Positions 10,336 to 21,811 of a DNA stretch of 64,000 nucleotides are shown piece after piece (the stretch's first letter is position 1; every line of letters begins with the position of its first letter). The stretch spans positions 335,900,409 to 335,964,408 of the forward strand of contig CM022299.1 of the NCBI GenBank assembly GCA_011799875.1, read 5' to 3'. The notes under the pieces are model-generated. The model was not told the origin of the DNA and did not search any database. It saw nothing but the letters and a program-made list of their open reading frames with translations. The DNA comes from Thinopyrum elongatum (Eukaryota > Streptophyta > Magnoliopsida > Poales > Poaceae). The position numbers were made by a program, and so were the translations under genes.

Positions 10336-12149
10336 TGTTGGGAAACGTAGTAGAAAACAAAAAAACGCCCTACGAACTCCCAGGAACAATATGAAGATGC
10401 ATATAGGGTTTAGATCAATGATCGTTACCGACTCCGGAGTGCAGCGGAAGTAGACGAGTCGGTGTAGATCATACTTGGAGTCCCTCACATCACTGATGAC
10501 AATACTGCGAACCGCCCTCGAACGATCCCTCAACCAGAAGACTGAAAGCATGACCTCTCTACTTGGTTGCAAGCGTACGGTCTTCACGATCCGGCAGTGC
10601 TTCACCGTCCAGAGCTAATCACCGCCGGAGAATTAGAGGGAGGAGACTATAACCACACTGGGCTTCTAATTATGAGGATTAGAAAAACTATGTCTAGCTC
10701 TAATTAGTCAATTGGGACCAACTAGAACTAGAACTAGATGAACTAGAGGAGGCTCCAAAACTTGTGTATTGAAAAAGGGCCAACACCTCATGTATATATA
10801 GGTTAGAGGGGAGGAGGGGCTGCCAAGAGGAGTAGAAGGACTCTCCTTCCCTTGCGCCAGCCAACGAGGGAAAGAGGAGTCCTTCCCCCACTAGGATTCG
10901 GCCTTCCCTAGAGGGACAGGGGGCGCCTCCCCACTTGGGCCCTTTTGGCCCAAGTTGCATTCCACCTCGAGGCCTTTTAAGCCCCATTGAAATTTAAATT
11001 AATATAATAGCATTCTAATATTTACTAGACCCTTATATATATAATTTAACATCACTGGAAACATTTTCCACCTATATATTAATTATCGGCAATACCCGGT
11101 ATTGCCCAATAAACTTTGAAACCTTTCTAGTGACCCCGAAACGCTTCCGGTTCCTCTCGAAACTATTTCGAATATCAATGAAATAATTCCACAGATAAAT
11201 TCTCGATACTCTCATCCTACTAACACTCAGCAGATCGTGATTACCTTAAGCTTGTGACCCTGTAGGTTCGGTAAATCACAGACATGAGCAAAACCCCTTC
11301 GTTCAATGACTGACAGCGGAACCGTGGACGTCCATATCGATCCCTCTGATTACACGAATGCCATTCGGATGAACCTTTGGTTATCATATGATGTTCCTTT
11401 TGCATCACGATACTTTACAACACCCGGGGTGCATCGGTATCCTCCCGAGTTATACACATGCTCACTATACCATTGATCCTGTTGCTGGTATTGTTCTTCT
11501 TTCTCGTTGAAGTGTTCCGGCATCCCCGTGACGTATTCACCTATGTCTGGCCAGACGATTATGGATGCCTTCACACCGAGAGGGCTCTAAGAATATCTCT
11601 CCATCGTCGGAGGAGCAAATCCCACTCTCGAGCTATTCAGTCCCTTGTCAAACTTTCCAATGAACCAGTAAGTTGTCGTTATGATCACCTAGTTACAGAT
11701 GACGTTTGAGCAACCCCAAAGTTCAACATACGGTAGGAAGTGACTAAGATACTCTCATGGTCTATGGAACTAAAACACATGCTAACATTTTGTGTTATAA
11801 CAATTGATTACAGACCATATTATCTCAAAGTATAACAAACAAGATTTGGGTTGATTCAATATGATCGTTATTCTAACGTCATACTCTCAATGTTGTTTCA
11901 GGACTATCATTACACTTAACGATATCCTGAGTTTCGGAAAACATGATCACAATCAACACTTGAGCCAGTCTTAGAGGAAAGACTGGGAACCTACATTTTA
12001 CCGTTTATCATCTCACACGTGCATATGAGTTTTCCACTGAATCGCATATTCCAGAATCATATCAGTTATAGCATGAAATATAAACTCTTAATTATGAAAA
12101 TGGAAATATAATAATACAATATTATTGCCTCAAGGGCATATTTCCAACA
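10336..12149 (-). mobile_element. Solo LTR of an Angela/BARE-type Copia retrotransposon
   Basis: The right end read on the minus strand is TGTTGGAAATATGCCCTTGA, the well-known Angela/WIS/BARE LTR start, and the left end reads CTACGTTTCCCAACA. The length is 1,814 bp, right for this LTR. It is flanked by a perfect 5-bp duplication AAGTC (10331-10335 and 12150-12154). Only one LTR and no interior are present, so the element was reduced by recombination between its two LTRs. The host sequence (LTR of the minus-strand Gypsy) is continuous across the insertion. Confidence 0.93.
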
Positions 12150-12154
12150 AAGTC
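12150..12154. repeat. Target-site duplication of the solo LTR, right
   Basis: AAGTC, identical to 10331-10335. Confidence 0.9.
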
Positions 12155-12283
12155 TTGGGCTAGGGGGCGGCTCGGGATAGAGTTCCGACTAGAATTTGAA
12201 AGGCACGGCGATGGCGTGTGCGAGCTGGACTCCAGCTCGACTTGAGGAAGAACAAGCTGGGCGGAGGGGCCCGCCTGGTAGTG

Positions 12284-12288
12284 ACCGC
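12284..12288. repeat. Target-site duplication, left
   Basis: ACCGC, identical to 19305-19309. The intact site GTGACCGCGAGGG is seen at 24505-24517. Confidence 0.9.
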
Positions 12289-13872
12289 TGATACGTCTCC
12301 AACGTATCTACAATTTTTGATTGTTCCATGCTATTATATTATCAGTTTTGGATGTTTTATAAGCATTAATATGCTATTTTATATTATTTTTGGGACTAAC
12401 TTATTAACCTAGAGCCTAGTGCCAGCATCTGTTTTTTCCTTGTTTTTGATTTTTACAGAAAAGAAATATCAAACAGAGTCCAAACGGAATAAAACTTTAC
12501 GATGATTTTTTTTGGACCAGAAGACACCCAGAAGACTTGGGGAGAGGGCCAAAGGAGTCCCGAGGAGGCCACAAGCCCTCAGGGCGCACCCTCGGGGGGA
12601 AGGGCGCCCCCTGGCTTGTGGGCCCCTTGGAAGTACCCTAACCCTAGTTCCACCTCTAAATATTCTCAAATATTCCCAGAACATCAGAAGCGTCCACCAA
12701 AATACTTTTCCGCCACCGTAAGCTTCTGCTCTCATGAGATCCCATCTTGGGGCCTTTTTCGGCACTCCACCGGAGGGGGATTCGATCACGGAGGGCCTCT
12801 ACATCAACCTCGCTGCCCTTCCGATGAAGCGTGAGTAGTTTACCACAGACCTAAGGGTTCATAGCTAGTAGCTAGATGGCTTCTTCTCTCTCTTTGATCT
12901 TCAATACAATGTTCTCCTCGATGTTCTTGGAGTTCTATCCAATGTAATCTTCTTTTGCGGTGCGTTTGTTGAGATCCGATGAATTGTGGATTTATGATCA
13001 GATAATTTATGAATATTATTTGAGTCTTCTCTGAACTCTTTTATGCATGATTAAGATATCTTTGTATTTCTCTTCGAAATATCGGTTTGGTTTAGCCAAC
13101 TAGATTGGTTTTTCTTGCAATGGGAGAGGTGCTTAGTTTTGGGTTCAATCCTGCGGTGTCCTCACCCACTGACAGAAGGGGTAGCGAGGCACATATTGTA
13201 TTGTTGCCATCAGGGATAAAAAGATGGGGTTTATGTCATATTGCTTGAGTTTGTCCCTCTACATCATGTCATCTTACTTAAAGCATTACTCTGTTCTTAT
13301 GAACTTAATACTCTAGATACAGGCAGGAGTTGGTCGATGTGTGGAGTAATAGTAGTAGATGCAGAATCGTTTCGGTCTACTTGTCACGGACGTGATGCCT
13401 ATATTCATGATCATTGCCTTATATTTCTTCATAATTATGCGCTTTTCTATCAATTGCTCAACAGTAATTTGTTTACCCACCGTATGCTTTATTCAAGAGA
13501 GAAGCCTCTAGTGAAACCTGTGGCCCCCGGGTCTATTTTCCATCATATATTCTCAGATCTATAAACCAAAAAACCCAAAAATACCTTGCTGCAATTTATT
13601 TATATTTACTTTAGTTTGCTCTTTTATTTATCTTATATACCTATCTCTATTAGATCTCACTCTTGTTCGTGACCGTGAAGGGATTGACAACCCCTTTTTC
13701 GCATTGTGTGCAAGTGTTTGTTAGTTTGTGCAGGTGCATATATATGAGAGTTGCTGGTGCCTCCTACTGGATTGATACCTTGGTTCTTAACTGAGGGAAA
13801 TACTTATCTCTACTTTGCTGCATCACCCTTTCCTCTTCAAGGGAAAAATCAACGCAAGCTCAAGAAGTAGCA
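12289..13872 (+). repeat. 5' LTR of the non-autonomous element
   Basis: 1,584 bp, TG..CA ends. Contains the conserved GGGACTAAC..TTATTAACC segment and a GC-rich block near 12585-12630. Confidence 0.92.
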
Positions 13873-13883
13873 GGGAGAATTTC

Positions 13884-13900
13884 TGGCGCCGTTGTCGGGG
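13884..13900 (+). other. Primer-binding site (tRNA-Asp type)
   Basis: TGGCGCCGTTGTCGGGG, complementary except for one base to the 3' end of plant tRNA-Asp, 11 bases after the LTR. Confidence 0.85.
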
Positions 13901-14138
13901 AGGTTCTACATCTAGCCTACCAAGTACCCATCATAAACTTTCATCTCTTGCACTTACATTATTTGCCATTTGCCTCTCGTTTTCCTCTCCCCCACTTCTA
14001 AAACATTTTCAGAAAAACACAAAAATATTTGCCTTTTTATTCGCCTTCTTTCCGTTTGCCTTTATGTCTTACTTGGTTTGTTTGCTCGTTCGCTTGGTAT
14101 AATTGTGTGTTTATTGAAAATCAGAAAACAAAAAGTTT

Positions 14139-15040
14139 ATGGATCCTCATCCACTTGCTAATTTTAATAAAGGATTCAATTATGATGAACCAATTGCTAG
14201 TGAGTTTAGTGCACTAGATTATCTTTATGAAGTTTTGCTTGAAATTCGTGAATCTGAAAATTGTGATGAAGTGCTAAAAGAAGAAATTTATAAAGTGATT
14301 CACGATATCTCCTTGAAAGAAAAGCATGATTGCAATGATGTTATTATAAATTCTATTAATGTCAATTGTGCTAATAATATGCAAAATCCCAAGCTTGGGG
14401 ATGCTAGTTTTGCTATGTCCACTACTTATTACAATGATCATGATTGGGGTGATAATGCTTCTTATGATCTTGAAAATTATTTAAGCCTCATGATAATAAT
14501 GTTTGCAATAATATTGAAAGTGAGTTTGAAAGAGTTTCAACTTTAGGAAACAATAATCCCACTATTTTGGAAGAGTGTCAACTTTGCATGCATGTGGATC
14601 ATGTAGAGAATAGGTTATGTGATCGCTATATTATTGAATTTGATTATGATCCTACATGTAATTATTATGAGATAGGAAAATATGGTTGTAGAAATTTTCA
14701 TGTTACTAAATTACCTCTCGTTATGTTGAGATTGCTATTGTTTCTTTCTTCTTCCTTGCATATGCTAGTTTTTGCTTGTCTTGATAAATCTTTTCCCTAT
14801 AAAATGCCTATGCATAGAAAGTATGTTAGACTTAAACTTGTTTTAAACATGCTATATGATGCTCTCTTTGTGCTTCAATTTTTTGTCTTTCATGTGAGCA
14901 TCATCAAAATTATCAACGCCTTGCTAAAAGGCTTTAAAGAAAAGCGCTTGTTGGGAGACAACCCAATATTTTTATTTTATGTTTTTATGACTATACACAT
15001 TATTACCTCTGTAGTAATTGTGTTTTGGTGTTTTAATTAG
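14139..15040 (+). pseudogene. Unknown protein of the non-autonomous LTR element, degenerate
   Basis: I do not recognise a domain. A frame at 14139-14546 opens MDPHPLANF and is acidic (SALDYLYEVLLEIRESE, then KEEIYKVIHDI). It ends after a probable frameshift near 14490, and related sequence continues in another frame at 14567-15040, which includes two or three hydrophobic stretches (for example near LLLFLSSSLHMLVFACL and FVFMTIHIITSVVIVFW). Similar short proteins are common in Triticeae non-autonomous LTR elements, but I know no function. The location (just after the primer site) is where gag normally lies. Confidence 0.6.
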
Positions 15041-17728
15041 TGTTTGAGCCAAGTAAGACCTTTGGGATGGTCTATGGTGATAGTTGATTTGATCTTGCTG
15101 AAAAACAGAAACTTTTGCACTCATTGCCAGAAATTTAGAAAATCACAGAAACATGCTTTTGATATGAATTTTTTACACAAGATTTATATACAAATTTCCT
15201 AAATTTTCCTAATGTTTCATAATTTTTGGAGTTACATAAGTATACGAAATTTTCTGATTACTACAGACTGCTCTGTTTTTGACAGATTCTGTTTTCTATG
15301 TGGTGTTTGCTTATTTTGATGAATCTATGGCTAGTATCGAGGGGTATGAACCATGGAGAAGTTGGAATACAGTAGATATAACACCAATATAAATTTAGAA
15401 TGATTTCAAAACAGTGCCTAAAGTGGTGATTTATTTTATTATACTAACGGATCTTACGAGTTTTCTGTTGAGTTTTGTGTTGTGAATTTTTCAAGTTTTG
15501 GGTAAATATTTGATGGACTATGGAATAAGGAGTGGCAAGAGCTTAAGCTTGGGGATGCCCAAGGCACCCCAAGGTAATATTCAAGGACAACCAAACATCT
15601 AAGCTTGGGGATGCCCCGGATGGCATCCCCTCTTTCGTTTTCAATCCATTGGTAAATTTACTTGAGGCTATATTTTTATTCACCACATGATATGTGTTTT
15701 GCTTGGAGCGTCTTGTATGATATGAGTCTTTGCTTTTTAGTTTGCCACAATCATCCTTTCTTTACACACCTTTTGAGCAGGACACACTTCAATCATGAAT
15801 TTATTAGAATACACTATGCGCTTCACTTATATCTTTTGAGCTAGGCAGTTTGCTCTAGTGCTTCACTTATATCTTTTTAGAGCACGGCGGTGGTTTTATT
15901 TTATAGAAATTGTTGAACTCTCATGCTTCACTTATATTATTTTGAGAGTCTTAAACAGCATGGTAATTTGCTTAGGTTATGAATTTAGTCCTAATATGAT
16001 GGGCACCCAAGAGGGATATAATAAAAACTTTCATATAAAGAGCATTGAATATATGAGAAGTTTGATTCCTTGCATTTGTTTTGAGATATAAAGATGGTGA
16101 TATTAAAGTCATGCTAGTGAGTAATTATGGATTGGTAGAAATACTTGTGTTAAAGTTTGTGATTCCCGTAGCATGCACATATGGTGAACCGTTATGTGAT
16201 GAAGTCGGAGCATGATTTATTCTTTGATTGTCTTCCTTATGAGTGGTGGTCGGGGACGAGCGATGGTCTTTTCCTACCAATCTATCCCCTTAGGAGCATG
16301 CGTGTAGTACTTTGTTTCGATGGCTAATAGACTTTTGGAATAAGTATGTGAGTTCTTTATGACTAATGTTGAGTCCATGGATTATACGCACTGTCACCCT
16401 TCCACCATTGCTAGCCTCTCTAGTACCGTGCAACTTTCGCCGGTGCATTAAACCCACCATATACCCTTCCTCAAAATAGACACCATACCTACCTATTATG
16501 GCATTTCCATAGCCATTCCGAGATATATTGCCATGCAACTTCCACCGTTCCGTTTTACTATGACACATACCATCATTGTCATATTGCTTTGCTTGATCAT
16601 GTAGTTGGCATAGTATTTGTGGCTTGGCCACCATTCATATTTTTTATACATGTCACTCTTGATCATTGCACATCCCGGTATACCGCCGGAGGCATTCATA
16701 TAGAGTCATATTTTTGTTCTAGTATCGAGTTGTAATTCTTGAGTTGTAAGTAAATAAAAGTGTGATGATCATCATTATTATAGCATTGTCCCATGTGAGG
16801 AAAGGATGATGGAAGCTATGATTCCCTCACAAGTTGGGATGAGTCTCCGGACTTTAAAAAAATAATAAAAGAGGCCAAAGAAGCCCAAATAAAAAAGAGA
16901 GGCCAAAGAAGCCCAAACAAAAAAAATGAGAGAAAAAGAGAGAAGGGACAATGTTACTATCCTTTTTCCACACTTGTGCTTTGAAATAGCACCATGTTCT
17001 TCATGATAGAGAGTCTCCTATTTTGTCACTTTCATATACTAGTGGGAATTTTTCATTATAGAACTTGGCTTGTATATTCCAATGATGGCCTCCCTCAAAT
17101 AGCCCTAGGTCTTCATGAGCTAGCAAGTTGGATGCACACCCACTTAGTTTATTTTTGAGCTTTCATACACTTATAGCTCTAGTGCATCCATTGCATGCCA
17201 ATCCCTACTCACTTGCATCGATATCAATTGATGGGCATCTCCATAGCCCATTAATTTGCCTAGTTGATGCGAGACTTTCTCCTTCCTTTTTGTCTTCTCC
17301 ATAACCACCATATTCTATTCCACCTATAGTGCTATATCCATGGCTCACGCTCATGTATTGCGTGAAAGTTGAAAAAGTTTGAGGACACCAAAAGTATGAA
17401 ACATTTGCTTGGCTTGACATCGGGGATGTGCATGATGAAATACTTTGTGTGATGAAGATGGAGCATAGCCAGACTATATGATTTTGTTGGGATAACTTTC
17501 TTTGGCCATGTTATTTTGAAAAGACATGATTGCTTTATTAGTATGCTTGAAGTATTATTGTTTTTATGTCAATATTAAACTTTTGTTTTGAATCTTATGG
17601 ATCTGAATATTCTTGCCACAATAAAGAAAATTGCATTGATAAATATGTTAGGTAGCATTTCACATCAAAAATTCTATTTTTATCATTTACCTACTCGAGG
17701 ACGAGCAGGAATTAAGCTTGGGGATGCT
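15041..17728 (+). other. Non-coding 3' interior of the non-autonomous element
   Basis: About 2.7 kb, AT-rich with short frames only. Repeated phrases AAGCTTGGGGATGCC (15544, 15602, 17714) echo the polypurine tract. The part after about 16430 is the homologue of window bases 1-1231. Confidence 0.8.
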
Positions 17729-19304
17729 TGATACGTCTCCAACATATCTATAATTTTTTATTGTTCCATGCTATTATATTATCTGTTTTGAATGTTTTAT
17801 ATGCATTAATGTGCTATTTTATATTATTTTTGGGACTAACTTATTAACCTAGAGCCGAGTGCCAGTTTTTGTTTTTTTCTTGTTTTTGACTTTTACAGAA
17901 AAGGAATATCAAAAGGAGTCCAAACGGAATAAAACTTTACGATGATTTTTCTTGGACCAGAAGACACCCAGAAGACTTGGGGAGAGGGCCAGAGGAGTCC
18001 CGAGGAGGCCACAAGCCCTTAGGGCACGCCCCAGGAGGACGCCCCTGGCTTGTGGGCCCCTCGGAAGTCCCCTAACCCTAATTCCACCTCTATATATTCT
18101 CAAACATTCCCCGAACATCAGAAGCGTCCACCAAAATACTCTTCCGCCGCCGCAAGCTTCTGTTCTCGTGAGATCCCATCTTGGGGCCTTTTCCGGCACT
18201 CCGCCGGAGGGGGATTCGATCACGGAGGGCCTCTACATCAACTTTGCTGCCCTTCCGATGAAGCGTGAGTAGTTTACCACATACCTAAGGGTCCATAGCT
18301 AGTAGCTAGATGGCTTCTTCTCTCTCTTTGATCTTCAATTCAATGTTCTCCTCGATGTTCTTTGAGTTCTATCCGATGTAATCTTCTTTTGCGGTGCATT
18401 TGTTGAGATCCGATGAATTGTGGATTTATGATCAGATTATTTATGAACATTATTTGAGTCTTCTCTGAACTCTTTTATGCATGATTAAGATATCTTTGTA
18501 TTTCTCTTTGAACTATCGGTTTGGTTTGGCCAACTAGACTGGTTTTTCTTGCAATGGGAGAGGTGCTTAGTTTTGGGTTCAATGTTGTGGTGTCCTCACC
18601 CAGTGACAGAAGGGGTAGCGAGGCACGTATTGTATTGTTGCCATCAAGGATAAAAATATGGGATTTATGTCATATTGCTTGAGTTTGTCCCTCTACATCA
18701 TGTCATCTTACTTAAAGCGTTACTCTGTTCTTATGAACTTAATACTCTAGATGCAGGCAGGAGTCGGTCGATGTGTTGAGTAATAGTAGTAGATGCAGAA
18801 TCGTTTCGGTCTACTTGTGACGGACGTGATGCCTATATTCATGATCATTGCCTTAGATGTCTTCATAATTATGCGGTTTTCTATCAATTGCTCAACAGTA
18901 ATTTGTTTACCCACTGTATGCTTTATTCAAGAGAGAAGCCTCTAGTGAAACCTATGGCCCCCGGGTCTATTTTCCATCATATATTCTCAGATCTATAAAC
19001 CAAAAAACCCAAAAATACCTTGCTGCAATTTATGTATTTACTTTAGTTTGCTCTTTTATTTATCTTTTATACCTATCTCTATTAGATCTCACTCTTGTTC
19101 GTGACCGTGAAGGGATTGACAACCCCTTTTTCCCGTTGTGTGCAAGTGTTTGTTAGTTTGTGCAGGTGCATATATTGGAGACTTGCTTGTGCCTCCTACT
19201 GGATTGATACCTTGGTTATTAACTGAGGGAAATACTTATCTCTACTTTGCTGCATGACCCTTTCCTCTTCAAGGAAAAAATCAATGCAAGCTCAAGAAGT
19301 AGCA
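17729..19304 (+). repeat. 3' LTR of the non-autonomous element
   Basis: 1,576 bp, colinear with 12289-13872. Preceded by ATTAAGCTTGGGGATGCT, the polypurine-tract position. Confidence 0.92.
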
Positions 19305-19309
19305 ACCGC
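19305..19309. repeat. Target-site duplication, right
   Basis: ACCGC, identical to 12284-12288. Confidence 0.9.
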
Positions 19310-19892
19310 GAGGGAGAGAGAGGGAAGGCACGACGTACCGCTTTGGCGAGATGGGCCGTGGGCAGTGAGCGCGAGTGTGCGTAGCGGTGGCCGCTCTGCC
19401 TGAGCGCGGTTTAGCTGATTTTATTTTATTTTATTTTTTTAAAAGAGAACTCTTTAGGGCTAAAATAAAATAACAAATAGACTGAACAAATTCCAGAAAT
19501 ATTCATAAAAATCCCTCTATAAATTTGGACTTTGGTGAACTATTTCCTGACCTAAAATGCAACTTCTGAAAGTAATTATTTTTTGTAAATGATTTAATTT
19601 GAGCATTATAAATTATTCTCAAATAACTTTAAAATTCCAATTAATATCCAAATACTTTTCCAACTCACTTTTATATTGAATAAGTAATTTTATATTCTCT
19701 GATGAATTTTCTTTCTTGAGTGAAAATGATTTGGAATATCAAAATAAAATCCAAATGAATATTTGGGAAAGACTTTTTATTCCCTCTCATTAGAATATTT
19801 CATAAACTTTAAAATTCTAAATATGCATAAAATCATGATTCAAAAAGAATGATCCTATTAACATTCCAAATTTGAAAATTTGGGATGTTACA

Positions 19893-19907
19893 AATCTACC
19901 ACCCTTA
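19893..19907 (-). other. Polypurine tract of the minus-strand Gypsy element
   Basis: The minus strand reads AAGGGTGGTAGATT directly before the 3' LTR start TGTAACATCCC, the expected place for plus-strand priming. Confidence 0.65.
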
Positions 19908-20182
19908 AAATGAATCTCGTCCTTGAGATTCGGGTTAGCTAGCAATAGGATAAAGTTGGGTACTCTTATTAATCCATATTCAAAGTATCATGCTTACTCT
20001 ATGCTTGTTACCTGTACTCCCTTGATATGTATGAAAGTCAAGCACCAATACCAAATAAATGATCGTAATACTAGAATTTGACAAGGATCTTACCAAAGAC
20101 TTGGGTGTTATATGCTCTTCCTACTCTGGTGTGGTTCTCTTGGCCTCTATTGAAAGGGTTGGGCTTCTTCTCTCTAGATTTT

Positions 20183-21066
20183 CTATTCCCGTTCCTTGGT
20201 TATGGGCAATCTCCTGCAAAATGTCCTCGCTCCTAGCAACCGAAGCATAATTATCTCGCTCATGTCCTTCATGGGTGTCGAAGGGTCAGATGTGTGACTG
20301 GTGTTCCCTCCATTGTTCTTATGTCCACTACCACTGAGATGATAGTCATTGTGGCTATGGTGGCTATGAGCATTTTGCACTTCCCCTACAGATTTTTCGT
20401 ATCCAGAAAAAGCTGATGAAGTACGAGGCTTCTGCTGAGCTCCAGAGTTGTACTTGTTATGTCTGTGCTTCCTTTTCCGATTCTCCATCTGATAGTGTTT
20501 CCTTTCAAGGATTACTGCCTTATCAAGTAGCTCTTGGTAATTGTCAAAACTCCTAGCTCATCATTGAGACCTTCCAAGAAATTCTCTTGCTTAGCTACAT
20601 CAGTGGCCACGTCATCTGGAGCATAACCGACCAGCTTGCTGAGCTCATCCACATACTCTGCCACTGAACGGCCCCCCTGGCATAAGTTACAGAATTCTCT
20701 CTTCTTGAGACTTATAACTCCTGCTGAATCACGAGCCATGCAGGACGCATGCTGGAACTGCTCTCCCAAGTCAAATTCACCATGGGGTATGTGTTGGTGT
20801 AGTTCTCCCAGCATGAAGTTGCTGGTCCAATCAGATGGTGAGAAGCAAACCTCACTTTTCTCCATGTTAGTGCATCCTGCGGTGGCCAAATCCCTTCCTA
20901 TCTTGTCTAGCCAATCATCTGCAACAATCAACTCCGTGCTACTTTTGAATACGGGTGGGTTCAAGCACAAAAACATGTAAGGCTATCAATTGGGGTGGCG
21001 GCAGTGGAGGCGGGTTGTTGTTATTGATATTGTTGTTGTTGTTGTTGTTGCTGCTGTTGCTGTTGC

Positions 21067-21118
<52 letters not shown>

Positions 21119-21180
21119 GCTGCTATTAACGGTGATGCTGCTGTTGCTGCTATTACTGGTGATGCTGTTGTTGCTGTTGC

Positions 21181-21278
<98 letters not shown>

Positions 21279-21295
21279 TTGTTGTTGTTGTGCAT
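20183..21295 (-). pseudogene. Gypsy gag, degenerate, with polyasparagine expansion
   Basis: On the minus strand a low-complexity Asn/Ser run (21295 to about 21018) is followed by a Pro-rich linker (PPPLPPPQ) and, after a frameshift near 20975, by a gag domain at 20976-20512: FLCLNPPVF, VADDWLDKIGRDL, LKKREFCNLCQGG, YVDELSKLVGYAPDD and QENFLEGLND. This is the retrotransposon gag fold typical of Triticeae Gypsy elements. A further piece (20488-20183) carries the basic ENRKRKH segment and the remains of a CCHC zinc knuckle with key cysteines lost. Gag would form the particle and bind RNA. Several frameshifts and the missing pol make it non-functional. Confidence 0.85.
21016..21291. repeat. (TTG/AAC)n microsatellite inside gag
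   Basis: About 275 bases are almost pure TTG repeats on the plus strand with TGC and GATGC interruptions. The longest uninterrupted run is about 80 bases (21181-21260). On the minus strand it encodes asparagine (AAC/AAT) with scattered serine and keeps a reading frame. Confidence 0.95.
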
Positions 21296-21797
21296 CAGCA
21301 GCTACAACATATGGTTCTAGCTCTGAAGCAACTGCTCTAAGCCGGGTGGAATGTTGTTCCGTGAGCCAGTTCCTGAGGGGTCACGTCTTTGTGGCATCTG
21401 TTGGGTTAGCATAGATGAGATTTAGAGAGAATAAGGCCTAAGGGGAAAATACTACCCATCTCATGCTATCAGCAAACTCCAAATCAAACAAAATCACACA
21501 GAACACACAACACAAGCAAAACCTACAGGTAAGGTCATATCCACAAGAGATATAATCTCATCATACTACCCGCATATCGTTTATCGGTCTCAACTTGGTA
21601 GTGGCTGTCTGCCAACTAAATCTCCTCAAATGATACTCATATAACTACGAGGGCATCTACATTTTGAAAGAGGGGAGAATTTAGAATTTAATAGTGAAGA
21701 TTACAAGAATCAAAGGATATATAGGGACATTGTAAAATAAAGTTTTCATCCTATGGATTTCCATTTCCTGGGGGTTGCATCCTACAGTCAGCGTGTT

Positions 21798-21808
21798 CTC
21801 TGATACCA
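21798..21808 (-). other. Primer-binding site of the minus-strand Gypsy element
   Basis: The minus strand reads TGGTATCAGAG (initiator-Met tRNA type), three bases after the LTR end GCTACA. Confidence 0.8.
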
Positions 21809-21811
21809 TCT

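Larger units (their letters stand above)
12289..19304 (+). mobile_element. Complete non-autonomous LTR retrotransposon (7.0 kb)
   Basis: The 5' LTR is 12289-13872 and the 3' LTR 17729-19304, both starting TGATACGTCTCC and ending AGAAGTAGCA. A 5-bp duplication ACCGC flanks it (12284-12288 and 19305-19309). A tRNA-Asp-type primer site follows the 5' LTR and a purine-rich segment precedes the 3' LTR. The 3.9-kb interior lacks gag, protease, reverse transcriptase and integrase and instead carries one unknown, degenerate coding region (14139-15040). It must have used proteins of another element. A 400-base stretch of the two LTRs compared by eye differs at roughly 5 percent of positions, so the insertion is not very recent. 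Confidence 0.93.
9796..19892 (-). repeat. 3' LTR of the minus-strand Gypsy element, truncated and split by two insertions
   Basis: Three blocks (9796-10335, 12155-12288, 19310-19892) join end to end to match 23850-25096 of the intact LTR. Shared landmarks are GACGGGGTTGCACCGATGA, GGGGGCGGCTCGGGATAGAG and GATGTTACA. The joints carry the target duplications of the inserts. The left edge is an abrupt change into Copia sequence without a target duplication, which points to deletion or illegitimate recombination. Confidence 0.82.

Noticed and set aside
20955..21340. Poly-Leu and poly-Val frames on the plus strand
   Set aside because: Products of the TTG microsatellite; the biologically meaningful frame is polyasparagine on the minus strand next to gag.
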